Source of the DNA: Paracyclopina nana
Lineage: Eukaryota; Arthropoda; Copepoda; Cyclopoida; Cyclopettidae
DNA: 64,000 nt
Assembly (NCBI GenBank): GCA_019096065.1
Contig: JAGUCH010000004.1
Location: forward strand, 7,750,001 to 7,814,000
Direction of reading: 5' to 3'
The position numbers and the translations under genes were made by a program. The notes under the pieces are model-generated. The model was not told where the DNA came from. It did not search any database and worked only from the letters and a program-made list of their open reading frames with translations. Of the stretch, positions 12,031 through 24,540 are shown piece by piece. Within the stretch, counting starts at the first letter, position 1. Each line of letters starts with the position of its first letter.

Positions 12031-12634
12031 TTGATCTACTTTGTGCTTGGTAGTGAAGGAGGAAAGAAGTTGAACAAAGAAAGCGGCAAGGCAAGAAAAG
12101 GAGCCATACAACTGTATATAGTATATGCAGTATATCGAAAAAGGGTCCAAAGAAGCAACAAGGTGAACCGTTCATCCATATTTCAGGCGAAAAGTAGGTC
12201 GAGCAAAAAGACAGCTAGCTACCAACAAATAATGAAAGCCTTCCATTTCCATTTCAGTGGGTTGATCTAGATCCACGGCTAATTGGATGCGACTAAATAA
12301 CACAATACAGAGGGATTTGCATTTGAATGCGAGCACTCAACTTCTTCTTGCTGCTTGCATCATCGGAATATTTGAAATGCTACGTAGTGAATATACCATG
12401 CATTCAACATGTATATGTGTATGCCTCGGTCCCATGGGAATGTCTTGGCACTTTGCAACGGTAAACATGCACCTCGCACCACGTAAAAAAGCCTCTTTTA
12501 ATCTCTAAACGCGAGGATGAGGCGTTTGCCTCCCTTTTACGCCGACTTGCGAGCCTTATCTCTTAATTAACTCGGCTGTCACGCGTAAGCAGGCGGAAAA
12601 CATTATTATTTGACGCGCATGTAAACAATGCGCG

Positions 12635-12710
12635 CAAAACTCGTCAAATCGCCGCGGTCAAGCCAATTCTGCGGCGTTTGGGCTGACGCCCGTCCATTTG
12701 ACGAGTTTTG
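12635..12710. repeat. Perfect 15-base inverted repeat around a GC-rich core
   Basis: CAAAACTCGTCAAAT at 12635-12649 is the exact complement of 12696-12710. The 46-base core is GC-rich (GCCGCGGTC, GACGCCCGTCC), unlike the surroundings. No ORF spans it. Confidence 0.55.
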
Positions 12711-15161
12711 CCAAATCAACAACAAATGATGGCGCGCACGTGGCATTTTGGAGTTTGGACGGCTCTTGCGTAAGACATTTGAAAAAATGCCGAAAATTGC
12801 CTTAGCTGTGCTGGCCTCTTGACATCTATCGACTTTCTCTATCGGAAAGTTTCCACCAGCACCTTTCTTAACTCGCTCTATATTTCATGAAAACTCATTT
12901 CCCTTTTTCTTCTCCGCCAGGCCAGCTTTGGGCAAAAATGCGAAGAAAAAATTACACAAGCAGCTGGTAAATTAATCCCCATGCAAGATGCCTGAGAAAA
13001 AAAAAGTTTGCAAAACATGGCGGAAGACCACTATACATGTACATATGGCAAAAGAAAAGTTTCAGCGGCTGCCTTGGGAAGGCAAAAAGCCACAAGCCAT
13101 TTTTGGGTGTACTTATGTTAGGAGAACAAAGCTGACATTTAAATGGCGGAATCGCAAGGCAAGTCACAAAGTTCTGACAAGCCCATTTCGCGTCAGCCAT
13201 TTCTATCACTCTTTCACTGGAGCCCGAGGGCAATCAATCAAGATTGATGAATCGCCGGAAAAAAGGCGATTCGAATTAGTCTCATCCCTGTCACTCCTCT
13301 TTTCCCCGCTAGATGGCGCGCCGCCACAATAACAAACAGCGCTACCAGATTGGCGTTTCAATTCATGGCCAAATAGCATGGCAAAACGCCCAAGAAGCCT
13401 CATAATTGAACCAAACCGACCGCATCTGGAATCCTTGCTAGATTGACCGCTAGATCGCGCCACGCTTTTAGGCGCCAAATGGACATTGATGACCATCATT
13501 ACCTAGCTGACAATATAGGAGAAATGGTCGACCAGCTTTCACACAGATGATGATGATCACCAACATGATTATCATCATTATACCCCTATTATTCCCCACA
13601 TCCTCATATCTTTGCCACCTTTTGGCATTCTCCCCATCTGTCATTGATCACAATGCAAAGTAGTAAACATCTTCCTTTGGCACTGATGATGATCCGCAGG
13701 ACAAGAGCCATTGCCAATGTATGGAAAGGTAATCATGGCATCCCACTATTTTTTGGCAAACTTTCCAGAAAGCCTCATGAAGAGTTGATGCAAACTGGTC
13801 AATTTGAAATTTCGCGCGCCGGGGCATTTGTTTTGATTTTGCGCGGAACGTGTTATGATGAAAAGGGGGCGCGCTATCCCAGAAGAGAGGAGGCAAAGTA
13901 CGGCCACTTGAGCTCGTATTTCACCACCTTGGGTAACAATGATGGATCCAGTTACTGCGCTACAGTAAAATGGAGGTGGAAACAAAGTGGCTTTCTGGGA
14001 AGAAGTGAAAGCCAACCATCTATCACATGCAGTCTACTTTAGCGGAAAGCCCCAGTAGTGATGTGATAAAGGTGAAAACGTTGATACTTGATGAAAGAAA
14101 GGTGGAGTTGTTGGCAATGTCTTTCAAAAGCTAACTGCTTCTTCCTCTTCATCCCAAACATCATCATAGGCTGATGGTAAAAGAAGAACAAGCTGAGATG
14201 AAGCCTTGCCAGCCAAAAAGGGGGGAAAAGGAGAAGAAGACAACAACAAATATTTGTCCAGACCAACTTACTACCAATGCAGTAAAGAAAGGAAGGGACC
14301 ACACATTTTTCCACCTTTGGGAAAATGACTAAAACAAAAGCCATGGATGGTGGCTCTTACAGGAAAAAATGAACAAAAGCCTCCTTTCACTTATGAGAAA
14401 TGGACATGAGTTCAACTTTTGATGGTATCTTCACCATCAGTTTCTGGTTATTTCAAAATCAATTATTTGGAATTACAAATGCCAAAGGCAAGAAAAGCAG
14501 CCAATTTTCAGCTGTTTCCAGGCCTTAAAAAGTAAACAAAAAGTCAGCTCTACCAGAGTTGGACTTCAGTCAATGCCCATCAATATTGGCAAAGTGCCAA
14601 AAAGCCTCAATAATTGAATAATTCAAACCACATCTGGAACCTCTCAGACTGGTTAAACAGGAATTTTGTTATGCCAAATTACCCTTCCAATGCAGGTAAA
14701 GAGCGTTTTTTCCACCTTGCCTCGGTGAAAAATGAGCAAAAAGAACAAAAGCCAGTTGTTGCCAGTTTTTACAAGTGATACTCTATACATATCAGAGAAA
14801 AAAGCCCTGGTTTTTTAGCTGACATTGCCATGAGCCAGACAAAGATGAGAGCCATCCATGCCACGTGGTTTATGGAAAAAAAGTGTGATGCTTATAATAA
14901 GAAAGCACTTTGAAGGGAGCAGCAAAAGCCTCTTTGAAAGTGGGAGAAAAAGTGCCATTTTGGCAACTTTTCCTTCAAGAGTTTGTAGCAGCAAATCCAA
15001 GCATGAGAAGGGGAAATGTAATGGTTTTCGAGTCATTACAGCCATAAAAGCATTTATCCATCGCTTATGAAAGCCAGGCCAGCTTCCAATAATGGGAAAG
15101 TCCCTTGGGAGTCATGTGTCATGCCCAAAAAACCTCCACCACTGACCATGAAGCTTCTAAG
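12711..15161. other. Gene-poor stretch, no convincing exon
   Basis: Several ORFs of 80-130 codons occur on both strands, but none shows a recognisable domain, and their overlap in all frames suggests chance. A TAGATGGCGC motif lies at 13310-13319. Short ATGATG/ATCATC runs lie at 13545-13580. Confidence 0.35.
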
Positions 15162-15309
15162 GACGCACTCACACTGCAACCAGAGGTCACACTAAATATT
15201 CTAAATATTTACCGTAGCACCGTTCATTTCAGGCCTTTTCGAAATTAAGCCCAATTCAAGATTTGGTTGCTTTCACTCACTAAAGATGCTTCTTACCGTG
15301 AGTGCGTCA
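15162..15309. mobile_element. Possible MITE with 11-base inverted ends
   Basis: GACGCACTCAC at 15162-15172 is the exact complement of 15299-15309. Inside the ends, TGCAACCA and GGTTGC are also complementary. The interior of about 125 bases is non-coding. No clear target duplication is visible. Confidence 0.4.
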
Positions 15310-16978
15310 ATTCAAGTCTGATCAAAATCAAGCTCTAATTTAAGCCTACTGGAAATTAGGCCCTTCTGAGAATTTTACCCCTCTTGAATTTACTCCAAAA
15401 CAGATTTCCTTCTTGAAATAACGGTTTGTAGCAAAAAAAGCCTCTGAAATCCTACATTTCAAGTGAATTTAGGCCCCTCTGAAATTGAATTAAATTTCCT
15501 AATTGGTTTTTGGGCTTGATGTTGGTTTTGAATTAGCGCGCGTACGGTAAGCCGAGGAAAAATGGCTGGAACATATTTGATCTTGAACCATTTCAAGTTG
15601 GAAGATGAAATCCCAGATTATGATTATTATGAAAGTTGGAAAGTTGTTTGAGGGGGAAAAGGGGGAAATAAAGGGTGGGGTATATATATCACAAACTGGT
15701 TTTGGGGGATGTAATTCCTCTGAGAAATGGGGAAAAATCCTGCATGGCAGGATATATCGTGACAAACAAGCGCGAAAAGAGGTTAATTCCTTATATACTT
15801 GAGCCTAGGGAATAAAGTAGTCTGCTTTCAAAAGCTCTTGTAGACTGGTAAGACATCAAAGCAGTCTGGTCGTCTTAGTGCATGAGTACTTGAGCTCTAT
15901 TTGCTTGTTTTCTACTTGAATGGATTATTCTTCCTCTCTCCGAGTTGGTTTATCTCCTTTTGCTAGTACTCAAGATTGCCAATCTTCCTCTTTTTGACCT
16001 TTCTTCCTCTTCTCCCCTCTTTACCAAACCTATTCCACCTTCTTTCATACCAGAGAGCTCCTCTCCTAAGCTGATATATCCTGACACAAAAGTACTACAT
16101 CAAAATAGCCATATATATATATATATTTTAGAAATCTGGCTTTTTTTAAAAAACAGTGACCAGGGAGTCCAGATGTGGATTAAGGTATGTGGACAAAACC
16201 TGTTGAGAAGTGCCACAAAAATGGTTAAAATTGAGTATCTGGAAGCTCTTGTGCATTAAGTGAAATAATGGTTGGCAATGCACTTTATTTGAGCTCAAGT
16301 TTGAGAAATGTGGAATATTCACCTGATTTGGGCCATTTTGCTCGATATTACAGCGTGACCAGATGGGGAGTATAGTTTTAGTACAGAATCTGAGCAAAAA
16401 TGCCAAAAAAGCCAATTAATCAAGTATCTTCTGCACATCTGGTAACTCATTTCCGAGATGTAAACAAATAAGAAAATAATCAGATTTTCGGGGGAAAAAG
16501 CTTCAAAATGAAAAGTTTTACCCTATCAAAGGCTTGATAGTTGAAAAATAAGCTTTTTGGGTGGATGAAAGTAAACATGTGGCCTTTTTTCCGACTAAAT
16601 CATGGCTCGGGCCAAACAACCCACCAACTATTTAGCAAACTTTTGAGGTAAACTTTGAGTACTAACAGCAGCAACCGCAAAGTGCAAGTCAACATTTTGC
16701 TCTACTATTTGCACAACAACACTAATTCAACTATTGCCATAATCCTCTAATGGGGTGATGATATCTGAAGAATCACACAATTCAGATCATTATAGTATCT
16801 ATATGGAGTCTACCCAGGGAAATCCATTTATAATGTATTTACTTATAGAGAAGAGCTCTCTCTTCTCAGCAGCTTTGATCATCACATTTGTACCAGGATA
16901 GCAAATAGAGTCTGATGCACCAAAAGCCATAATACCTTTGAACCTTGAATGGTGCATTCTTTCTGCTCCTTATGGAAA
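15310..16978. other. Non-coding spacer with TATA microsatellites
   Basis: Contains degenerate repeats of GAAATTNAGGCCC (15220-15490) and a TATATATATATATA run near 16112. No gene recognised. Confidence 0.35.
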
Positions 16979-17240
16979 ATGGAATTGTTATTGCAATTTC
17001 ACGCTGATCCCATAAAAATGAGACTTTTTAAACAATTTGAGTTTTTAAAGCTTTTTCAGGTTTAAAAAAAATTAGTCTTTCTCTTGAATTGGAAAGCACT
17101 TTTTCTGCATAAGACTTCATTATTTCAAATGGAATTCTGATTGCAATTTCAGGCTGATCCCATAAAAATGAGACTATTTAAACATACTGAATTTTTTAAG
17201 CTTTTCAGGTTTTCATAAAAAATTAGTTTTTTTTTCAAAT
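16979..17240. repeat. 150-base tandem duplication
   Basis: Two copies, at about 16979-17090 and 17129-17240, share GGAATTNTNATTGCAATTTC and GCTGATCCCATAAAAATGAG, followed by a TTTAAGCTTTTCAGG-like end. No coding content. Confidence 0.7.
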
Positions 17241-18240
17241 GGAAAGCTCTTTATTTAAATATTTTGAATCATCAAAGCTTATCAGCTGTGACAAATTCAA
17301 TATTAGTTTTTGTTTTCATATTGGAAAGCACCAGCTTTCCATAACCAGATATAATAATAAAAGAAAAGCAAGTTTCATTTTCTCCGGATCGGACTCTATG
17401 CGCTGGTACAGAAAATGATTCCTTCTTCCTCATCGAGATGCGCAGACAGCTTCTTCCATTTCCTGGCTATAACCAAAATAGTGTACTTCTATAATCATGA
17501 AGTCACACACACACACTGGGCCACAGTTGATACACATTGCAGCATGCTGCCATCATAATCCCTGATTTATGGACGCGGCGTTTTTTCTCAATTTCCCCCT
17601 TTTTTGCTGCCAAAATGCCTAATTTTGCTGCCACCTCGAGGAAACCCCACACTTTTCATCATCATGCTATAACGCGGTGAATAATCGATTTGAAAAAGCT
17701 CCTTTTGAACACTACTTATTGCGCCATTTGTGAATTGGCGGTGGGGGAAAAAGGGTGCCATGTCATGCCTGAAATTCCCCTTTATTATGTGTATAGTTGG
17801 AGGGATGCACAGAGGGGAAATCAGGCTTTTTCGTCGCCCAACTTTGTCAAGTTGGGCAAATTAGGTTGGCCCACTTTTGAAAGAAAAGGCGCGAAAAATT
17901 GTCTGTCTTCCAAATTTGCAATAATAAGCTTATTTCCCAACTTTCCTTCCTCAATTTGAAATTTGAATTTGCTTCTAAAAACACTTTTAAAAAATTGCCG
18001 TCGATTGGGAAAATTGGATTTGCAACGGGCAAAAATGAGCGTTTTTTTTAAATGTCTTTTAAAAAAGTGCACAGTTTTGGCGATTTTTTAATTATCCACT
18101 GCGAGCCTGCTGAACTGCAGCGCTGCATATTATATGCATTTAGGAATTCTGAAATTGTGGAATTTATGGACAGTTCTGCATTCTTTTGGACAACGAGGAG
18201 AGAAAAAATCGCTTAACCTTATTTATATTTTCCCCACACT

Positions 18241-18605
18241 TGCCTTACACCGCGGCGCGGCCCAGTGTGGATATGGTCTGCACAGTGGGCTGTTTCACGC
18301 GCGTCTACGCTAATATCTACAAAATATGAATATTTTACCATTATGCGCGCTCAAAGTGACGTAACAGCCCACTGTGCAGCGCCGAGATTTCCACAGTGGA
18401 TTATTTCAACCCGCATCTCGAAAAATGAGCACTTATCCTTTTTTCGATTGCAATAATGCGCGAAAATCTGGCCACTGTGGATCACTGGATGAAATCGCTG
18501 CACAGTGGATTATTTGGGCGCGCGTCGCAATAAAAGCCAATAAAAAAAATTTCGGGTTGGTCCATCGCCATTGCTTGCTGCTATGCGCGTCAAAATAGCC
18601 CACTG
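18241..18605. repeat. Foldback segment built from CCACAGTGG palindromes
   Basis: Five or more copies of CACAGTGG or its complement occur in 365 bases. The inner arms TGCACAGTGGGCTGTT (from 18282) and AACAGCCCACTGTGCA (from 18364) are exact complements. Outer copies continue as GTGGATTATTT with GCGCG runs. A related CCACAGTGGATTATT stands alone at about 25865. Flanking short ORFs look like chance. Confidence 0.6.
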
Positions 18606-19499
18606 TGCTCCATGTAGCTCAGAACTACGCTGGAAATTCCTTATCCGTGGACTAATGAACTTAGCCCAACTTTTCTCGCAATAAACGTCGAAGAAAAACG
18701 CCAAGAAAAAGCTACAGAGACTTTTTTTATTCTGTTGTTTCGCCAAGAGATTGTTGAACTGAACCACTTTCATCGGATTCGCAATCAAGGAGGAGAAATC
18801 TCTTTTAACCTCTGGCACACTGGGCCGTCGTCTACTTATTTTGCATAGCATCAGCATATTTTAGCGAGTACTCTAAAAAATTAAAAAGCACCACATATTT
18901 ATGGTGAAAAAAAACAATCTGATACTATCTTTGTTTACTTATTTTTTAAAGCAATATCTTAAAACATTCCTCACTTGTTATACCATTCAAAAAAACTTTT
19001 TTAGGTTTTTTGCTTAAATTAGAGTAGCTATATCGCAGCCCGGCTGAAACACGAGATATGCCCATTAGAATAGTTGTTATTGTTGCACCTTTTCTTTTCT
19101 GTGGGAATTTAGGGTCATTTTCCCCAACTCACTCAATAATTGGGCTAATTACGCGCGCGCGCGCGAAAAATGAAGGCTTCCGCCCAGTGTGTGCATCAAA
19201 GTGTATCAGTAAAAACTCTAGCGCACACATTTTTTTGGGATGTACACATTTTCCATACATTCGAGATGAATGCCAAGAGATCGGTTTTGAAGATGCTCAG
19301 ACTTTCACCAGGAGCCGCGTATAGCATAAGATCAGCTAAGAAGTGAAATTCAAATACTCGGTGCATTTTCGACATCATCCAATTTTCGCCCCATGGATAT
19401 GGATTATTTTGCACGTGCAAAAGGGGGAAAAACAATAAGGGAAATTAAGCCCGGTTCGCAAATTCCAGATGGGATCTTCGAGTTCCAAGTTTCGAGCGG

Positions 19500-20520
19500 A
19501 GCCGACCTGAAGCGGAGCACATGAGCATGAGGAAGCGGAAGCGTAGAAGTGAAGCGGAGAATGATTGAGTGAAGCAGAGTGAGACTGGGTGAAGCGGAGG
19601 ATAATCGAGTGAAGCGGAGTATGATTGACAGAAGTAGACCATGATTGTGTGAAGCGGAGTATGATTGAGAAAATCAAAGCATAATTGAGCACAGCAGAGA
19701 GTGATTTTGTGAAGCGGAGTGAGAAAATCGGAGCACAATTGTGTGAAGAGGAGCATGATTGAGTGCAGCGGAGCATGATTGAGTGAAGCGGAGCATGATT
19801 GAGTGAAGCGGAGCATGATTTAGTGAAGCGGAGCATGATTTAGTGAAGCGGAGCATGATTTAGTGAAGCCGAGCATGATTGAGTGAAGCGGAGAATGATT
19901 GAGTGAAGTTGAGCCAAACTTGAGTCAAGCAGAGCACACTAGTGTGAAGCGGAGCACACTTGAGTTAAGCAGAGCCAAACTTGAGTAAAGCTGAGCACGC
20001 TTGTGTGAAGCAGAGCTCACTTGAGTCAAGCAGATTACACTTGTGTGAAGCGGAGCAAACATTAGTCAAGCGGAGCATACAAAAGTGGGGCGAAGCACAC
20101 TTGTGTGAAGTAGAGAGAAATGTATAATATGGTCCTGTTCTTGAAGAAACGCACACTTAAGTGAAGTGGAGCACATTAGAGCGAAGCAAAGCATATGAAA
20201 GTGAAGCAGCGCTCATTAGAATGAAGCGGAGCACATTAGAATGTAGCGGAGCACATTAGAATGTAGCGGAGCACATTAGAATGTAGCGGAGCACATTAGA
20301 ATGTAGCGGAGCACATTAGAATGTAGCGGAGCACATTAGAATGTAGCGGAGCACATTAGAATGTAGCAGAGCACATTAGAATGTAGCGGAGCACATTAGA
20401 ATGTAGCGGAGCACATTAGAATGTAGCGGAGCACATTAGAATGAAGCGGAGCACATTAGAATGAAGCGGAATGAAGAGAGAAGCAGATAATAAGCTGAAG
20501 CGGAGCACATTTGAGCGAGA
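19500..20520. repeat. Minisatellite of 20-base units, two sub-arrays
   Basis: From about 19510 to 20150 the unit is close to GAGTGAAGCGGAGCATGATT. From about 20160 to 20470 it becomes AGAATGTAGCGGAGCACATT, with some ten nearly identical copies. The periodicity is continuous, with no unique spacers. Long minus-strand ORFs here are by-products of the repeat. Confidence 0.9.
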
Positions 20521-22431
20521 GGACAAGAAATGAAACTATTCTGCTCAATGGCTCCAGGTAGCGAAACGAGCTAGAATCCCAAAAGAGCAGATGTAATCCG
20601 AGGTGCAGGTAAAGATATCTTTGGACACCTATTTGATATTGTTGAGTGAAGTTTTTCCTTATTCTTCTTCTTCGTCATCAAACGAGTTCAGACTTGAGCA
20701 GATGGAGTCTTAAAGGACGAAGCATGGACACATCTGGCCCAGTGTGTTTTCCCGAGCGCTACACTGCACTGATGATGGCATTTACGAGACATTTGACAAA
20801 ATGAGCAGAGAAAATGCCAAACGCAATTGTATGTTTACCGTGCTCGCTCCCATTTTAGGCAGCCTGACAACAAAACTTCATTAGCCGAAATTGAGTAATT
20901 TCACGCTTGGCCCTTTCTCAAATCATGATTTCAACTCCTTTTCATTATTCACCTATTTTAGGAAAATTCAGGCTGAAAAAAGTCCAAATTCAAAAAGGTT
21001 TTTCTTATTGTTATAGTTGCTTTTTCGCAAAAAGGGCCAAATTTAAAAAAGAGGTTTTTTCAATTCTTTTAGTAGATGCTTTTTTCATAAATACTTTTAA
21101 AAACACTCAAGTAGAATATGGAGCAAACTAAATGATAATAAGTACTGTTAAAATGGGCGTAGCTTTAAAATTGCTTCTTTTTTACTCATAATTCATGGCG
21201 TTCCTAATTTAGAGCGAGCTCGGTATTTAGTACTGTTTTATCTGCTTGAGTATTTTTTCCAGCGTACCGTGTGATTGTGCCAAGGTCAATAAAAGCAACG
21301 ATAGATTGTTTACCGGTTGACTGGTTAAGTGTGTAAGCCGAATGTTGCCCACCTATTTGCATTTTCGAGATGCTGATGATAAACTAAGTATCCTTTTAGG
21401 CTACTAATATACTAGTACATTTATTCCTAACTATTCCAGCAACTTGATTTTTTCAGCCCTGAAGAAAACTTAAACTTACAACTTAAAACCTTTTTGTTTG
21501 ATTAAAAATGTTTTTAAGCAATAAAAACAAGCCTTTCAAAACTTTTTAACCCTAAGTTTCCTAACTCAAATGCTTTAAAATTGCTTATGCTTGACTTGGC
21601 CAAACCAAAATAAAAATGTAAACCAAAATAAAAATACAAAAACTGGCTTATATAAAATAATGCCCTACAGCAAAAGCACATGTTTAATGCTTTTAAAAAT
21701 AATACTGGCGAATTCAAGCTGCCAAAAAAATCCAGTCATTTTTTGGGGTAAAATGAAAAATGATTCAAAAAATTCCTTACCTTAATTCTGATTTTCACTG
21801 CGGATATTCAGGTAATGGCTGGCCTTCGACGGCCTTTAATAACGTTTCCTTTTAAGTTTGTGTGTCCTTAAGGGCTTAAGGAGTCCGGCTAAATAAGTTT
21901 GTGGATGTTTCGCGCGCTCCTTTCCGACTCCGACTGAATTCTCTTTTCTCGCGTTTTTACTCGCTCACTCTTTACTACTTATACTATTTACTACTGCATA
22001 TCTTTGTACGCGCCGCGATATCGTTGGCTCCAGCTGACCAAGGCCAAATATGCGAGGAAAAAAGGCCTATTTTTTGATGCCATTTTCTTCATTTGAATTG
22101 CAGACTTTCTCCGAGATTTTCCCTTTGTCTTGGAAAAAATGGTTTCTTTCACCTGAGTAAGTTCAAAGTTGAGCGCGCGCGAGAGAGAGCGCGCGCGTTT
22201 CTTGGCTTCTTTTTAGGAAACTGAGTAGAGACTGATGCGAAAAAGGTCGAAATGGTTTATTTCGCCTAGTAAATATTTATATGGCGTGAATGGATCCGAA
22301 TTTTGGTGATTTTATTAAATGCGCATGGTTTAATTGAAAATTAAGACATTTGTAGGGTTGTAACTTAAAGTAGAATGGCATTAAGCAATTTGTTGTTTTC
22401 ATTAAAAAAATGCTTAAAAAATGCTTTTAAA
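20521..22431. other. AT-rich spacer, no gene seen
   Basis: Contains a GCGCGC/GAGAGA tract at 22172-22198 and poly(T) runs. I find no exon with recognisable content. Confidence 0.35.
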
Positions 22432-22755
22432 TTCCGTAATTCAACTATTGCACAAAAGGTGTCATTTTTTAATTTAAGAATATTTACAAGAAACTATCTC
22501 AGCCCTGCGCTGGTTACTCGATATCAAAAGTTATTTACCTAAAAAAACTGTTTTTTCTATTTTTTTAATTTTTAAACTCTTCTCATTTTAGGAAATAATT
22601 CCTTAATTAAACAGTTGCACAAACGGCGTCAATTTTGGATTTGAGCATTTATTTAAGAAACTGTCTCAGTGCTGGTTAATCAATATCAAAAATTATTTAC
22701 CTAAAAAACGTATTTTTCTAATTTTTAAACGCTTCTCATTTTAGGAAATAATTGT
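22432..22755. repeat. Tandem duplication of about 170 bases
   Basis: Copies start at about 22432 and 22601. They share the pattern CAACTATTGCACAAAAGGTG / CAGTTGCACAAACGGCG, then AAGAAACTNTCTCAG and ATATCAAAANTTATTTACCT, and finally a TTTTTAAACNCTTCTCATTT tail. Confidence 0.65.
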
Positions 22756-23289
22756 TATAAATGGAAAATGTTTCGTTTTAGCGCGTCAATTTTTACCTAA
22801 TAAGATGAAGATAAATGCTTTCAACTTAGAACCTGATGTAGAATTTTTTTAATTTTGTTCATATTATAATTCATAATATTGTTTGTTTTTTTAGGGTCAG
22901 ACTCTGGTGTACGTAGCATTTCCCCATCGTGCATGATGAGGACCAAGAGAAGCTGTTCATGGATGGATTGTGGTGCAAGACTTTGCAGCCCAGGTTCAAT
23001 GTCATCCAGTGAAAGTTGCGTTCCTCTCTCTATATATATATACACACTACATCAACTAAGGTAGTACAGAATTTTCACACACACACTTACTCTATACTAT
23101 GTGTGTTACCATGTACGAAACGAGTCACACGACGATTGACATTGATTTGGAAATGCGCCACATAATTATAATTTTCTGCCTTATATCTGCGCCAGTGGCA
23201 GTGACAGCTGTTTTCTCGTCCAAACATTGCAATCTTCTAAAATACTAGTTTTTTTCGAAATAGAAGAAAAATGCCATTTAGAAGAGAAT

Positions 23290-24540
23290 TCTCAACTCAT
23301 AGTGTTCTTAATTCAGAGTGTTCCTCATTTAGAGTGTTTTTTGTTTAGAGCGTTCTTTATTTAGAGTGTTCTTTATTTAGAGTGTTCTTTATTTAGAGTG
23401 TTCTTTATTTAGAGTGTTCTTTATTTAGAGTGTTCTTTATTTAGAGTGTTCTTTATTTAGAATGTTCTTTATTGAGAGTGTTCTTTATTTAGAGTGTTCT
23501 TTATTTAGAGTGTTCTTTATTTAGAGTGTTCTTTATTTAGAGTGTTCTTTATTTAGAGTGTTCTTTATTAAGAGTATGCTTGATTCAGAGTGTTCTTTAT
23601 TTAGAGTGTTCTTTATTTAGAGTGTTCTTTATTTAGAGTGTTCTTTATTTAGAGTGTTCTTTATTTAGAATGTTCTTTATTGAGAGTGTTCTTTATTTAG
23701 AGTGTTCTTTATTTAGAGTGTTCTTTATTTAGAGTGTTCTTTATTTAGAGTGTTCTTTATTAAGAGTATGCTTGATTCAGAGTGTGCTTTATTTAGAGTG
23801 TTCTTTATTCAGAGTATTCTTGAGTCAGAGTGTTCTTTATTTTGAGTGTTCTTTATTTACAGAAGTTTTTATTCAGAGCATTCTTGATTCAGGGTGTTCT
23901 TTATTCAGAGTATTCTTGAGTGAGAGTGTTCTTTATTTAGAGTGTTCTTAATTCAGAGTGTTCTTTATTTAGAGTGTTCTTTATTCAGAGTATTCTTGAG
24001 TCAGAGTGTTCTTTATTCAGAGTATTCTTGAGTCAGAGTGTTCTTTATTTAGAGTGTTCTTAATTCAGAGTGTTCTTTATTTAGAGTGTTCTTTATTCAG
24101 AGTATTCTTGAGTCAGAGTGTTCTTTATTCAGAGTATTCTTGAGTCAGAGTGTTCTTTATTAAGAGTGTTTTTTATTTAGAGTGTTCTTTATTCAAAGTG
24201 TTTTTTATTTAGAGTGTTCTTTATTAAGAGTATTCTTTATTAAGAGTGTTCTTAATTCGGAGTATTCTTTATTTAGAGTGGTCTTTGTTCATGGTGTTCT
24301 TAACTAATTAAAAGTGTTCTTAACTAAGAGTATTCATAATTCTGAGTGTTCCTAACTCAGATTGTTCTTAAATCAGAGTGTTCTTTATTAAGAAAGTTCA
24401 TTATTAAAAGTGTTCTTCACTCAGAGGTTTCTTAATTCAGAGGTTTCTTAATTCAGAGTGTACTTTATTCAAAGTGTTCTTAATTCAGAGTATTCTTAAT
24501 TCAGAGTATTCTTAATTCAGAGTGTACTTACTTTTGAATA
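23290..24540. repeat. Minisatellite of 16-base AGAGTGTTCTTTATTT units with higher-order repeats
   Basis: About 75 units of 16 bases run without interruption and become more degenerate after 24250. A variant cluster (AGAATG...TTGAGAG...TTAAGAGTATGCTTGATTC) recurs exactly 208 bases later, at 23461 and 23669, that is after 13 units. A second higher-order repeat of the CAGAGTATTCTTGAGT variant occurs at 23985-24160. Confidence 0.92.

Noticed and set aside
19375-19856. Minus-strand ORFs of 123-153 codons
   Set aside because: They are translations of the minisatellite unit in two frames; the sequence is purely periodic.
19500-20520. CRISPR-like repeat array
   Set aside because: The 20-base units are contiguous with no unique spacers, and the genome is animal. 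It is a minisatellite.
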